Positions 52,180 through 61,490 of a stretch of 64,000 bases of DNA are shown piece after piece. The stretch comes from Actinoplanes nipponensis. Its GTDB lineage: Bacteria; Actinomycetota; Actinomycetes; Mycobacteriales; Micromonosporaceae. The position numbers were made by a program, and so were the translations under genes. Location: assembly GCF_016862275.1 (NCBI RefSeq), contig NZ_BOMQ01000028.1, positions 1 through 64,000 of the forward strand. Direction: 5' to 3'. Within the stretch, counting starts at the first letter, position 1. Every line of letters starts with the position of its first letter. The notes beneath the pieces were generated by a model that had not been told where the DNA came from, ran no database searches, and saw nothing but the letters and a program-made list of their open reading frames with translations.

Positions 52180-53712
52180 ATGCTTCGCACACCCCCCTTC
52201 CTGGCCGCCGCCACCGCGGTCGCCGTGCTGGCGCTGGCGCCGCCCGCGCACGCCACCGCCGGTGAGGTCGCCAACCCCGGCTTCGAGTCCGGCCTGACCG
52301 GCTGGTCGGCGAGCGGCTCGCGGGCCGCCGGCTTCGTCGAGGCCGGCGGCCTCACCGGCGGCCACCAGCTCACCCACTACGCCGACACCGCGTACCGGAT
52401 CACCACCAGCCAGGCGGTCACCGGGCTGGGGCGCGGCCCGTACACCCTCAGCCTGCGGGTGCGCTCGGGCGGCAACCAGCCGAACGCCTACGTGGGGCTG
52501 AACAGCTGCGGCTCCGCCGAGCAGCGGGCCGCGATCCCGCGCACCGGCAACGAGTGGGTGCGGCTCGCGGTGACCGTACGGGTGACCGGCGGGCGCTGCA
52601 CGATCGTGCTGCACTCCGACGCCGCCGCCGGGCAGTGGACCAACTTCGACGACGTCACCTTCGCCCGGTCGGACGCGGCGCCCGGCACCCCGCTGGCGAT
52701 CACCGGCGCGGACGTCTCGCACGTGACCAAGAACGAGGACCACGGCGCGGTGTACCGCACGGCCACCGGGCAGCGGCAGGACCCGTTCCGGCTGCTGGCG
52801 GCGAACGGGGTGAACTACGTCCGGCTGAAGGTCTGGGTGGACCCGGCCGACGGCTACAACGACAAGGACGACGTGCTGGCCCAGGCCCGGCGGGCCACGG
52901 CGGCCGGGCAGCGGCTGCTGATCGACTTCCACTACTCCGACGCCTGGGCCGACCCGGGCCAGCAGAACAAGCCGGCCGCCTGGGCCGCGCTCGGCTTCGA
53001 CCAGCTCAAGCAGGCCGTCTACGACCACACCTACGAGGTGCTGCACGACCTGCGGGCGCAGGGCACCCCGGCGGCGATGGCCCAGGTGGGCAACGAGATC
53101 AACGGCGGCCTGCTGTGGCCGGACGGGCGCTGGGACAACTGGGACGGCCTGGCCGCCCTGCTGACCGCCGGCAGCACCGCGGTCACCGCCGCCTCCCCCG
53201 GCACCAAGGTGGTGCTGCACCTGGCCGAGGGCGGCAACAACGGCGGGCACCGCTGGTGGTTCGACCAGGCGACCGCCCGCAACGTGCCGTTCGACGTGAT
53301 CGCCGTGTCGCACTACGTCTACTGGCACGGCTCGCTGGGCGCGTTGCAGGCCAACCTGCTGGACCTGTCCGCCCGCTACGGCAAGCCGGTGCTGGTGGCC
53401 GAGACCGCGTACGGCTTCACCACCGCCGAGAACGACCACGAGCCGAACATCTTCACCGCGGCGCTGGCCGAGGCCGGCGGCTACCCGGCGACCCCGCGCG
53501 GGCAGTCCGACGCGCTGCGCGACATCCTGACCGTGGTCGCCGGGGTGCCCGGCGCGCTCGGCGTCTTCTACTGGGAGCCGACCTGGACGGCGGCCGAGGG
53601 CGCGGGCTGGGACCCGGCCGACCCGGCGTCCGGTGACGGCTGGGAGAACCAGGCGTTGTTCGACTACCGCGGCCGGGCCCTGCCCGCCCTGCCGGTGTTC
53701 CGCCGCTTCTGA
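52180..53712 (+). CDS. Secreted GH53 endo-beta-1,4-galactanase with CBM
   Basis: A 510-residue secreted enzyme. A signal peptide (1-26, ending AHA) is followed by a carbohydrate-binding-like beta-sandwich (about 30-165, NPGFESGLTGWSASG) and the GH53 barrel (ITGADVSHV onward). The acid/base is Glu306 (GNEINGG) and the nucleophile Glu408 (VAETAYG). It cuts type I (arabino)galactan outside the cell; the products feed the ABC importer and GH42. ATG 52180 has AGGAG 5 bases upstream and is preferred over ATG 52153, which overlaps the GH42 stop. Confidence 0.94.
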   Translation: MLRTPPFLAAATAVAVLALAPPAHATAGEVANPGFESGLTGWSASGSRAAGFVEAGGLTGGHQLTHYADTAYRITTSQAVTGLGRGPYTLSLRVRSGGNQPNAYVGLNSCGSAEQRAAIPRTGNEWVRLAVTVRVTGGRCTIVLHSDAAAGQWTNFDDVTFARSDAAPGTPLAITGADVSHVTKNEDHGAVYRTATGQRQDPFRLLAANGVNYVRLKVWVDPADGYNDKDDVLAQARRATAAGQRLLIDFHYSDAWADPGQQNKPAAWAALGFDQLKQAVYDHTYEVLHDLRAQGTPAAMAQVGNEINGGLLWPDGRWDNWDGLAALLTAGSTAVTAASPGTKVVLHLAEGGNNGGHRWWFDQATARNVPFDVIAVSHYVYWHGSLGALQANLLDLSARYGKPVLVAETAYGFTTAENDHEPNIFTAALAEAGGYPATPRGQSDALRDILTVVAGVPGALGVFYWEPTWTAAEGAGWDPADPASGDGWENQALFDYRGRALPALPVFRRF

Positions 53713-53728
53713 TCGCCGGCGCTCGCCG

Positions 53729-53766
53729 CCCGGCCGCCGCGCCCGCGGCGCCCGGGCGGCGGCCGG
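53729..53766 (+). terminator. Long GC hairpin after the galactanase gene
   Basis: CCGGCCGCCGCGCCCG and CCCGGGCGGCGGCCGG form a long stem with a small bulge, 17 bases beyond the galactanase stop. It would end the rightward GH42-GH53 unit. Confidence 0.6.
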
Positions 53767-53861
53767 GGTGATGGCCATCGACGGCGGGCCATATCCTGTC
53801 CTTCCCGGCGGGTGCGCACCGGCCGGGCCGGACCACCCCGCGCTGCCCAGGAGGCCGAGCG

Positions 53862-54767
53862 ATGCCCGACGGCGCCCTGCCCCGCGACGCGGTCCACGCC
53901 TACGTCGACAGCCTCGCCGCACCCGAACGCGCCCGCGTCGGCGAGGACGTGCTGGCCGGGATCCGCGCCGGCGGCTACCTCCTGACGAACCCGTTCGAGG
54001 CGGTCGACGCGGGGATCCGGCGCACGCTGGCGGTCAGCGGCGTGGACGTGCCGGGCGGGACCCACGTCGGCGCGTTCCCGCACCGGTCGCTGCACGCGCG
54101 CACGCACACCGTCGAGGGCGCCACGCTGATCCTGCTCGACACCGGGCTGCGGCCGCTGCTCGACCGGGTGGCCGCCACGCTGGTCGCGTACCAGCTCACC
54201 ACCGCGCCGGGGCAGCGCCGGGCCGGCCCGAACCCGCCCCCGGCGGCCGACCGCCGGCAGCGGCGCGACGAGGCGGACGCGGCCTTCGCCGCGGCCGTGC
54301 TCGCCTTCCTGCGCGGCGAGGCCGGCGAGCCCGCGGAGACGCTGGACACCTTCGGCTTCTTCATGGCCCGCTCGGCCGAGCGGTTCGCCCTCGGCCACGA
54401 GTACGGCCACCTGCTCGCCGGGCACCGGCACGCGCCGCCGGGCCACGACGAGCGCAGCGCCCGCCGCGAGTACGAGGCCGACGAGCTCGCGGCGATGCTG
54501 ATCCTGCGCGGCGTCGACGACGCGGCGGAGTTCCGCTGGCGGGCGCTGGCCGTGGCCGGGCCGTTCCTGTTCCTGGCCGTGGAGCAGCTGGTGAACCAGG
54601 TCCGCGGCACGGCCGACGAGCAGCACGTGTCGCCGGCGCGGCGCACGCAGGCGCTGCGCACGATCTTCGAACAGGCCGGCGCCCGCGGGCTGATGCACTT
54701 CGCGGAGGCCTGGGTCAGCTCGCTGCTGTTGCGGGAGGCGGCCATCGTGCGGCGCGCCCGCGCCTGA
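53862..54767 (+). CDS. HEYGH-motif predicted zinc metallopeptidase, unknown family
   Basis: A 301-residue protein with no signal peptide. GHEYGHLLAGH (HExxH at 179-183) gives two zinc ligands and the catalytic Glu, and YEADELAAM about 25 residues later supplies a likely third ligand Glu, the arrangement of gluzincin peptidases. The N-terminal 130 residues show no known domain. A hydrophobic segment (AVAGPFLFLAVEQLV) follows the active site. The neighbours (galactanase, nitronate monooxygenase) do not explain it. It may process a cytosolic protein. I do not recognise the family. Confidence 0.75.
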   Translation: MPDGALPRDAVHAYVDSLAAPERARVGEDVLAGIRAGGYLLTNPFEAVDAGIRRTLAVSGVDVPGGTHVGAFPHRSLHARTHTVEGATLILLDTGLRPLLDRVAATLVAYQLTTAPGQRRAGPNPPPAADRRQRRDEADAAFAAAVLAFLRGEAGEPAETLDTFGFFMARSAERFALGHEYGHLLAGHRHAPPGHDERSARREYEADELAAMLILRGVDDAAEFRWRALAVAGPFLFLAVEQLVNQVRGTADEQHVSPARRTQALRTIFEQAGARGLMHFAEAWVSSLLLREAAIVRRARA

Positions 54768-54824
54768 CCCGGCCGACGCCGGCGGGGTCGATCCCCTTCG
54801 ACGCGGAGCAAAGGTCCTGCGCAG

Positions 54825-55883
54825 TCAAGCCCGGATGGTGGCGGCGTCCCCGCCCGCCCGGGCCGCAGGTTCGGCGTCCCGGTGCCGGGCGAGCGCCGCG
54901 CGGGCCTGCCGGGTCATCCGTTCGACGACCGCGCCGGCCGGCTCGACCGCGCCGACCAGGCCCACGCCCTGACCCGCGGGCAGGGCCATCTCCTCCAGGT
55001 CTCCGGTGGTCAGCCCGCGCATGGGCACCAGGTTCGAGAACTCGTGCAGGTCCAGCGGCACGCCACCCAGCTCGGTGTGCCCGATGACCGGCCGGCCGGA
55101 GGTGTCGGCCGGGATCTCCGCCACCCGGTCGCCCCACGCGCGCACCACCCGGTTGCGCAGCACCCGCATCGGGTTGAAGTCGGGCGTCTCCGGGCCGAAC
55201 AGCGCGGTCCGCTCGGTCTGGGTGGCGTCCGCCGCGACCACCCGGCTCTTGTAGCCGTCGTGGGCGGCGGACTCCTCCGTGGCGACCAGCCGGGTGCCGA
55301 CCCAGACGCCGTCGGCCCCCAGCATCAGCGCCGCGGCCAGGCCGCGGCCGTCGGCGACCCCGCCCGCGGCGAGTACCAGCGCGGGCGCCACCGCGTCCAC
55401 GACCAGCGGGACCAGCGCGAAGGTGGGCAGGGTGGCGAAGTTGTGGCCGCCGGCCTCGAGGCCCTGCGCCACCACCACGTCGACGCCGTCGCCGGCCGCC
55501 CGGCGCGCGGCGGCCACCGAGCCGACCTGCTCGAGGACGCGGACCCCGGCGGCGTGCAGCCGGTCGATCCAGGCCCGGTCCGGGTGGCCCCAGTGGAACG
55601 ACACCCCGGCCGGGCCCGCCGCGCAGGCCGCGTCGATCTGGGCGTCCGCGGTCAGCGGGGTGATGAAGTTGACGTGGAACGGGCCCCGGGTGCGGGCCCG
55701 GACGGCGGCGATCGTGGCGGTGACCGCCGGCGCGGGCATCAGCCCGACGCCGATCGACCCGAGCGCGCCGGCCTCGCTGACGGCCACGGCGAGATCCGGT
55801 GTCATGCCGACGAAGGCCATGCCGGCCTGGGCGATCGGCGTCGAGAGCCCGAAGGCCTCGGTGAAGCGGGTGGGCAGCGTCAT
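54825..55883 (-). CDS. Nitronate monooxygenase (2-nitropropane dioxygenase-like)
   Basis: A 352-residue FMN TIM-barrel enzyme. The start PIAQAGMAFVGMTPDLAVAV, the catalytic-His segment VAQGLEAGGHNF and the FMN-phosphate loop LAAGGVADGRGLAAALMLGA with GVWVGTRL are typical. It would oxidise toxic nitronates such as propionate-3-nitronate. ATG 55883 diverges from an AraC-type gene 96 bases away, which probably regulates it. Confidence 0.92.
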   Translation of the reverse strand: MTLPTRFTEAFGLSTPIAQAGMAFVGMTPDLAVAVSEAGALGSIGVGLMPAPAVTATIAAVRARTRGPFHVNFITPLTADAQIDAACAAGPAGVSFHWGHPDRAWIDRLHAAGVRVLEQVGSVAAARRAAGDGVDVVVAQGLEAGGHNFATLPTFALVPLVVDAVAPALVLAAGGVADGRGLAAALMLGADGVWVGTRLVATEESAAHDGYKSRVVAADATQTERTALFGPETPDFNPMRVLRNRVVRAWGDRVAEIPADTSGRPVIGHTELGGVPLDLHEFSNLVPMRGLTTGDLEEMALPAGQGVGLVGAVEPAGAVVERMTRQARAALARHRDAEPAARAGGDAATIRA

Positions 55884-55979
55884 CCGGCCACCGTGTCGGA
55901 TCCCGGTCGGTAGGGTGTCGCCCGCGGCGCGGCCCGGGTTGCAATCAGCGCAGACGTCGGCAAGGGGACAGGAGCCGCG

Positions 55980-56930
55980 GTGCCACAGACCTGGTCCACG
56001 TCGGCCGCCCCGCCGGCCGGCCAGTTCGCCTGCTGGCGCGAGCTGATCTGCGAGGCGTTCCTGGCCCTGAGCCCGGAGTCGGACCTGCGCGACGGCTTCG
56101 CCGGGCGGGTGACGCAGTGGCCGCTGGGCCGGCTCGACCTGGCCCGGATCGCCTCGCAACGCCAGCGGGTGCGCCGCACCGGCCGGGACATAGCGCGGGC
56201 GCGGCGCCCCGGCTACTACGCCAACCTGCAGATCACGGGCGCGAGCGTGGTGGCCCAGCAGGGCCGGCGGACCGTGCTCGAACCGGGCGACCTGACGCTG
56301 CTGGACACCGACGAGCCGTTCACCATGGACTTCCCCACCGACTTCCGGCAGTTGTCGCTGTTCCTGCCGCGCCCGCTGCTGACGGCCCGGACGGTCGGCC
56401 CGGTGCCGACCGCCGTGCGGGTGGACACCGCGACCGGGGTCGGCGCCGCCGTCCGGCACGCGCTGACGGCCCTGACCCGCGAACCCTGGAGCCCGGACGT
56501 GGCCGCCCGGCTGGCCGTCCACACGGCCGGCCTGCTGGCGGTCGCCCTGGCGCCCGCGGACCCGGCGGGACGGGGCCACGCCGGGTCCGCGCGGTCCCGG
56601 CGCGGAGCGACGGCGGCCCGGTCCGCGGCCCTGGCCGACATCGAGGAGCACCTGTCCGACGAGGACCTGTCCCCCGCCACGACCGCGCGGCGGCTGGGTG
56701 TCTCGGTGCGCACGGTGCACGCCGCCTTCGCCGGGAGCGGCACGAGCTGGGCCGGCGCGGTGCGGCGCCGGCGGCTCGACCGGGCGCGCCGGGCGCTGGC
56801 CGATCCGGCGCTGCGCCACCTGCGCATCATCGACATCGCCGCCGACGCGGGGTTCGGCACCGTGGCGGGCTTCCACCGCTCGTTCCGGCGCGCGTTCGGG
56901 CGTACTCCGGGCGAGATCCGCCCGGATTGA
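55980..56930 (+). CDS. AraC-family transcriptional regulator
   Basis: A 316-residue regulator. The N-terminal part (about 1-180) is an AraC_binding_2-type cupin sensor (GRDIARARRPGYYANLQITG; LEPGDLTLLDTDEPFTMDFP). The C-terminal AraC double-HTH lies at about 215-315 (TTARRLGVSVRTVHAAF; FGTVAGFHRSFRRAFGRTPG). GTG 55980 follows GGAG. The divergent nitronate monooxygenase gene is its likely target; no clear operator is seen in the 96-base gap. Confidence 0.9.
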   Translation: MPQTWSTSAAPPAGQFACWRELICEAFLALSPESDLRDGFAGRVTQWPLGRLDLARIASQRQRVRRTGRDIARARRPGYYANLQITGASVVAQQGRRTVLEPGDLTLLDTDEPFTMDFPTDFRQLSLFLPRPLLTARTVGPVPTAVRVDTATGVGAAVRHALTALTREPWSPDVAARLAVHTAGLLAVALAPADPAGRGHAGSARSRRGATAARSAALADIEEHLSDEDLSPATTARRLGVSVRTVHAAFAGSGTSWAGAVRRRRLDRARRALADPALRHLRIIDIAADAGFGTVAGFHRSFRRAFGRTPGEIRPD

Positions 56931-56934
56931 CCGC

Positions 56935-58017
56935 TCAGTCCAGCCCGGCCACCACGGCCGCCACCTTCCGCCGCAACTGCTCCGGCAGCGGCGCATAGCC
57001 GAGCCGGGCCGCGGCGGCCTGGCCCGCCGGGCCCGCGGTGTAGGTCAGGAACCCGCGCAGCAGCGGCCGGGTCCGGGCCGGCGTGCCGGTCCGGCACACG
57101 ACCTCGTAGGTGACCAGCACGATCGGGTACGCCCCCAGCACGGCGGTCCGGTGGTCGACCGCCAGCCGCAGATCGCCGCCGGCCCCGGTGACGCCGGCCG
57201 CCGCGACCGTACGCCCGGCCGCCTCGTCGGTCACCGCCGCGAACTCACCGGCGCCGTTGCGCACCCGCGCGACGGCCAGCTGGTGGAACCGCGCGTAGGA
57301 CGCCTCGACATAGCCGATCGCCCCGTCGGTGCGGGCGATCGCCGAGGCGACGCCGTTGCTGCCCCGCGCGGCGCTCCCACCCGGAGCGGCCCAGGTGCTG
57401 TCCGTGCCGAACCGCCAGCCGGCGCCCGCGGTGGCCGCCAGGAACCCGGTGAAGTTCGCCGTCGTGCCGGAACTGTCCGAGCGGTGCACGGTGCGCACGG
57501 CCGTCGCGGGCAGCGGCACACCCGGGTTGTCCGCGGCGATGAGCGGGTCGTCCCAGGAGGTCACCGCGCCGGCGAAGATCCGCGCCACGGTGGCCGGGGC
57601 CAGCCGCAGGTCGTCGACCCCGGCGACGGTGTAGGCCAGGGCGATCGGCGCGATCACCATGGGCAGGTGCACGGCCGGCCCCCGGCCGCAGCGGGCGTCG
57701 GCGGCCGCCTGCTCCGGGGCGGTGAGCGGCGAGTCGGTGCCCGCGAAGTCGCCGCTCCCGGCGAGGAAGGCGCGCACGCCGGCGCCCGAGCCGGTGCTCC
57801 CGTACGCGACGGTGGCCCCGGAACAGGCGATCTGGTAGTTCCTGATCCAGGTGTTGACGGCGTTGGTCTGCGCGGACGAGCCCTGCCCCCGCAACGAGCC
57901 GGCGACGCACGGCACCGCCTCGGCGACCGCGCGGGGTGCCGCCGCCGGAGCACACGCGGCCAGCGCGAGCACCAGCGCCACCGCCGGCCCGGCGGCGAGT
58001 CGCAGCCGCCCGCTCAC
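56935..58017 (-). CDS. PstS-like phosphate-type substrate-binding lipoprotein
   Basis: A 360-residue lipoprotein; the signal ends LALAAC with Cys22 lipidated. The mature part follows the PstS fold: RGQGSSAQTNAVNTWI, then YGSTGSGAGVRAFLAGSGDF, the SDSSGTTANF loop that binds the oxyanion, and the C-terminal PIVLVTYEVVC. No Pst permease or ATPase genes are near, so it may be a sensor-associated binding protein rather than part of an importer. The start overlaps the stop of the upstream membrane protein gene, so they are made together. Confidence 0.87.
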   Translation of the reverse strand: MSGRLRLAAGPAVALVLALAACAPAAAPRAVAEAVPCVAGSLRGQGSSAQTNAVNTWIRNYQIACSGATVAYGSTGSGAGVRAFLAGSGDFAGTDSPLTAPEQAAADARCGRGPAVHLPMVIAPIALAYTVAGVDDLRLAPATVARIFAGAVTSWDDPLIAADNPGVPLPATAVRTVHRSDSSGTTANFTGFLAATAGAGWRFGTDSTWAAPGGSAARGSNGVASAIARTDGAIGYVEASYARFHQLAVARVRNGAGEFAAVTDEAAGRTVAAAGVTGAGGDLRLAVDHRTAVLGAYPIVLVTYEVVCRTGTPARTRPLLRGFLTYTAGPAGQAAAARLGYAPLPEQLRRKVAAVVAGLD

Positions 58018-59315
58018 CGGTACTCCGCCAGACGCTTGCGCACGCCGAGCGCCACCAGCAGCAGCACGACGCCGACGACCGGCAGCGGGACGAGCGGCCA
58101 GCCGGCCAGCACCCGCTCGCCGTCCCGCAGCGCCGCGTCGAAGCCGGCCTTGCGGGCCCCGGCGTCCGCGCCCACCGCGGCGTCGTAGTAGGAGAAGTCG
58201 AAGGCGGCGTCGCCGCGGCGGATGCCGGTGACCAGGTCCACCGCCGCACCGGTACGCCCGGCGCCGGCCAGCGCCACCACGCGCTGGTGGGCGCGCTCGT
58301 AACCCCGCCAGCGCTCCAGGGCCGCGCCGCTCCCGTCGAGCACCGCGGCGACGCGTTCGGATTTGCCGGTGAAGTCCTGGCGGTACAGCGCGAGGTTGCC
58401 GCTGAGCAGGTAGCGGCTGGTGTCGGCGGCGGCGTCGTAGCTCAGCGCCCGGGCCTGCGACAACGCCAGGTACGGCCGCAGGCTGTCGTCCCGGGCGGCG
58501 CCCAGCCGTTGCTCCTGCGCCACCAGGACCAGGCAGACCCCCGCGGTCAGGCCCAGCGCCAGCACGGTGGCCAGGGCCAGGGCCGGGTTCAGCACCCGGC
58601 GGAACCGCCGCGCCAGCCACCCCTGCAGGAACACGAGCAGCAGCACCAGGGCGCCGCCGGACAGCACCGTCAGGCCGACCGCCCAGGCCACGGTGGCGCG
58701 CTTGGCGGCGTACGCCCGGTCGAGGCGCGTCTCCCCCGCGTCGCGCAGCCGCCCGGCGGCCGGCAGCAACCGCAGGTGCAGCACGTTGGTCGCCTGCGTG
58801 TAATAGCCCAGGGCGTCCGGCGGCAACCGGCCCGGCGGCTGCGGCGGCGCCTGGGCCTGGGCCTGGGCCGTCAACGTCTGCCACACCCACCGCCGGTAGC
58901 CGGTGAGCTCGTGGGTCAGCTCCAGCACCAGCGCCCGGTCGGCGTCCGAGGTCGCGGTGGTCAGCGACCGTTGCAGATCCTCGTCGGCCTCCCGGCCCCG
59001 CTGCTGATAGGCGCCCAGCGCGTCGAGCTGACTGCCGGACAATTCCGCGGCGTCGCCGGCCAGCACCATCCGGGCGACCTGGGCATCCAGATCACTGAGC
59101 GCGAAATACAGATCCGCGGCCGTGGCGGCCTGCGGCGCCGCCGCGCCGCCGATGACCCGGACCTGCTCCTGCACCCGGGCCGTGAGCAGTCCGGACGCGG
59201 CCAGCAGGGCCACCGCCGCGCAGCTGACCAGGCCGGTCCACAGGCGCAGACGGGCGGGGGTGGCCGGGAGCAGTAGCCTTCTCGTCGTCCTGGCAATGGC
59301 GGACACGAATGCCAC
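58014..59315 (-). CDS. Membrane protein with paired four-helix-bundle sensor regions
   Basis: A 433-residue protein with TM segments at about 25-46 (LWTGLVSCAAVALLAASGLL), near 210-230, 245-265 and at the C-terminus (VPLPVVGVVLLLVALGV). The two extracytoplasmic stretches (47-205 and 270-405) are helical and resemble four-helix-bundle ligand domains of chemoreceptors and histidine kinases. No HAMP, kinase or output domain is present, so how it signals is unclear. It is coupled to the PstS-like lipoprotein gene, which could be its ligand-binding partner. GTG 59315 starts it; the divergent VWA gene lies 312 bases away. Confidence 0.75.
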   Translation of the reverse strand: MAFVSAIARTTRRLLLPATPARLRLWTGLVSCAAVALLAASGLLTARVQEQVRVIGGAAAPQAATAADLYFALSDLDAQVARMVLAGDAAELSGSQLDALGAYQQRGREADEDLQRSLTTATSDADRALVLELTHELTGYRRWVWQTLTAQAQAQAPPQPPGRLPPDALGYYTQATNVLHLRLLPAAGRLRDAGETRLDRAYAAKRATVAWAVGLTVLSGGALVLLLVFLQGWLARRFRRVLNPALALATVLALGLTAGVCLVLVAQEQRLGAARDDSLRPYLALSQARALSYDAAADTSRYLLSGNLALYRQDFTGKSERVAAVLDGSGAALERWRGYERAHQRVVALAGAGRTGAAVDLVTGIRRGDAAFDFSYYDAAVGADAGARKAGFDAALRDGERVLAGWPLVPLPVVGVVLLLVALGVRKRLAEYR

Positions 59316-59627
59316 GGTAGGGCACTCGCGCCATTATCCGGCGTTCGGATGTCGCCTTTTCCTGCCGTTCATTTCGTCTTTACCCGCCATTCTTGTGATC
59401 GAGCCGCCGGCCGGCTCGCGCCCCGAACAGGTCCGCGGCCGTCAAGCGCGCCCCTCCCCGCGGCGCGGGCCGCCCGGGTGACGGCGCTCCCGGCGACGAG
59501 GCGGGGCACGCCTGCCCGCAAACTCACCGATCTCACGCAGCGCCGCTCCTCCGAACACGGACCGCAGCCGATCTCCCCGGATCAAGGCTTATTTTGCAGC
59601 TGATGTGAGAATTTCGTCCGAACGTCC
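59316..59627. other. 312-base divergent intergenic region
   Basis: This gap separates the leftward sensor gene and the rightward VWA gene. AT-richer patches lie at about 59338-59400 and 59582-59616 and probably hold the two promoters. I see no clear operator, RNA structure or small gene. Confidence 0.5.
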
Positions 59628-61418
59628 ATGGCATTCCGATCTTCCCTTGCGGAGCATGGAGCGGTGCCCGGACGCCATCGAAGAACTTTGAGTCTCACCG
59701 GCATCGTCGTCAGCGCGGCCACGGCCGCCCTCGTCGTCATCGGTGCCGGATCCTGGCTGGGTTACCAGCGCCTCTCCGCCGGAGACTGCTCCGGTCAGGT
59801 GCGGCTCGCCGTCACCGCGGCCACGGAGATCGCCGGTGCGGTGCAGGCCGCCGCGGATCAGTGGACCAAGGGCGAGGACGCCCAGGTCGACGGCGTCTGC
59901 GTCAAGGTCGCCGTCACCGCCGCCGATCCCGCCGACGCCGCCGCCCAGATCGCCGCCAAGCACCGGGTGACCCTGTCCGGCCTCAAGGCCGTGTCGGGCA
60001 AGCCGGTGGTGCCCGACGTGTGGCTCCCGGACTCCTCCACCTGGCTGCTGCGGGTGGGTGGCGAGGCCCCCGGCTTCGTGCCCACCGACAACGCCCCGGT
60101 GGCCGAGAGCCCCGTGGTGCTGGCCATGCCGGCCCCCGTGGCCCAGCAGCTGGGCTGGCCCGACAAGCAGCTCAAGTGGCAGGACCTGCTGGCCCAGCTG
60201 ACCGCGGGCAAGGCGCTGCTGCCCGGCATCGTCGACCCGACCCGCGACGCCGCCGGGCTCACCGGCCTGCTCGCGCTGGGCGGCGCGGCCGGCTCCGACC
60301 TGGCCGGGACCCAGCGCAAGGTGCTGGCGCTGCGCAAGCTGGCCGCGAACACCTCCAGCATCCGCGAGGACCTGCTGGAGAAGTTCCCGCGGGCGCCCTC
60401 GGAGGTCACCACCGGGCTGAGCGCGGCGCCGCTGTCGGAGGAGGACGTGCTGACGTTCAACGCGGGCAAGCCGCCGATCCCGCTGGCCGCGCTCTACCTC
60501 GACCCGGCGCCCACGGCCCTGAACTACCCGTTCGCGGTCATGCCCGAGGTCGACGCGCAGAAGGCCGCGGCGGCCGCGGGCCTGCACGAGGCGCTGCGCG
60601 GCCCGGTCTTCCGCAACGCCCTGGCGGCCGCCGGCCTGCGCGGGCCGGACGGCAAGGGCGGCACGGGCTTCACCGCGCCGGCCGGCGCCCCGGCCGAGGT
60701 CGCCCCGGTGCTGGCTGGGGACGGCAGCCAGGGCGCCGCCGCGTCGGCCCAGGCCGCGTCCACGGCGATCACCCAGCTGCTGGGCAGCTGGGCCGCCATC
60801 ACGCAGCCGGGCCGGGTGCTCGCCGTGTTCGACATCTCCGGCTCGATGCTCACCAAGGTGCCCACCGCGGGCGGGCTGACCCGGGCCGAGGTCACCAAGC
60901 GCGCGGCCGCGCAGGGGTTGCAGCTGTTCGACGACCGGTGGGCCGTCGGCACCTGGTTCTTCTCCACGGAGCTGGTGGGCTCGCAGGCGTGGCAGCCGAA
61001 GGTGCCGATCAGCCCGCTGTCCTCGGCGCGTACCAAGCTCAACGACGCGCTCAACGACATGAAGCCGAAGAAGACCGGTGACACCGGGCTCTACGACACC
61101 GCGCTGGCGGCGTACAAGACGGTGCAGAGCGGGTGGCAGCCGAGCCGGGTGAACTCGGTCATCCTCTTCACCGACGGGGTGAACGAGAACGATCCCGGGC
61201 TCACCCAGGACGAGCTGGTGGCCGCGCTGAAGAAGCAGCGCGACCCGAAGCGACCGGTCCGGATGGTGTTCATCGGCATCGGGCCCGAGGTCGACCGCAA
61301 CGAGCTCAAGGTGATCGCGGAGGCCAGCGGGTCCAGCAGCGGCGTCTTCGTCGCGGAGGACCCGGCCAAGATCAACGAGATCTTCCTGCAGGCGATCGCG
61401 ACCCGTACCGGCGCGTGA
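59628..61418 (+). CDS. Substrate-binding domain fused to VWA domain, membrane-anchored
   Basis: A 596-residue protein with an N-terminal anchor (TGIVVSAATAALVVIGAGSW), an extracellular solute-binding-like domain (about 50-370; LRLAVTAATEIAGAVQAAAD, VWLPDSSTWLLRV) and a von Willebrand A domain (about 395-590). The MIDAS metal motif DISGSM begins at Asp402, and the second ligands lie in TGLYDTAL and LFTDGVNEND. It should stand on the cell surface and bind a protein or ligand in a metal-dependent way. GTG 59664 is an alternative start closer to the anchor. It diverges from the sensor/PstS-like pair and probably works with them. Confidence 0.87.
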   Translation: MAFRSSLAEHGAVPGRHRRTLSLTGIVVSAATAALVVIGAGSWLGYQRLSAGDCSGQVRLAVTAATEIAGAVQAAADQWTKGEDAQVDGVCVKVAVTAADPADAAAQIAAKHRVTLSGLKAVSGKPVVPDVWLPDSSTWLLRVGGEAPGFVPTDNAPVAESPVVLAMPAPVAQQLGWPDKQLKWQDLLAQLTAGKALLPGIVDPTRDAAGLTGLLALGGAAGSDLAGTQRKVLALRKLAANTSSIREDLLEKFPRAPSEVTTGLSAAPLSEEDVLTFNAGKPPIPLAALYLDPAPTALNYPFAVMPEVDAQKAAAAAGLHEALRGPVFRNALAAAGLRGPDGKGGTGFTAPAGAPAEVAPVLAGDGSQGAAASAQAASTAITQLLGSWAAITQPGRVLAVFDISGSMLTKVPTAGGLTRAEVTKRAAAQGLQLFDDRWAVGTWFFSTELVGSQAWQPKVPISPLSSARTKLNDALNDMKPKKTGDTGLYDTALAAYKTVQSGWQPSRVNSVILFTDGVNENDPGLTQDELVAALKKQRDPKRPVRMVFIGIGPEVDRNELKVIAEASGSSSGVFVAEDPAKINEIFLQAIATRTGA

Positions 61419-61448
61419 CGCGCGCCGGCACGGGCCGCGGTGGCGGCA

Positions 61449-61484
61449 CCTGCTGCCCCGGCTCACCCGGTCCGGGGCAGCAGG
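61449..61484. terminator. Bidirectional terminator hairpin
   Basis: CCTGCTGCCCCGG (61449-61461) and CCGGGGCAGCAGG (61472-61484) are perfect 13-base arms. It lies between the convergent VWA and esterase genes and ends 6 bases before the esterase stop. Confidence 0.75.
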
Positions 61485-61490
61485 CGGTCC

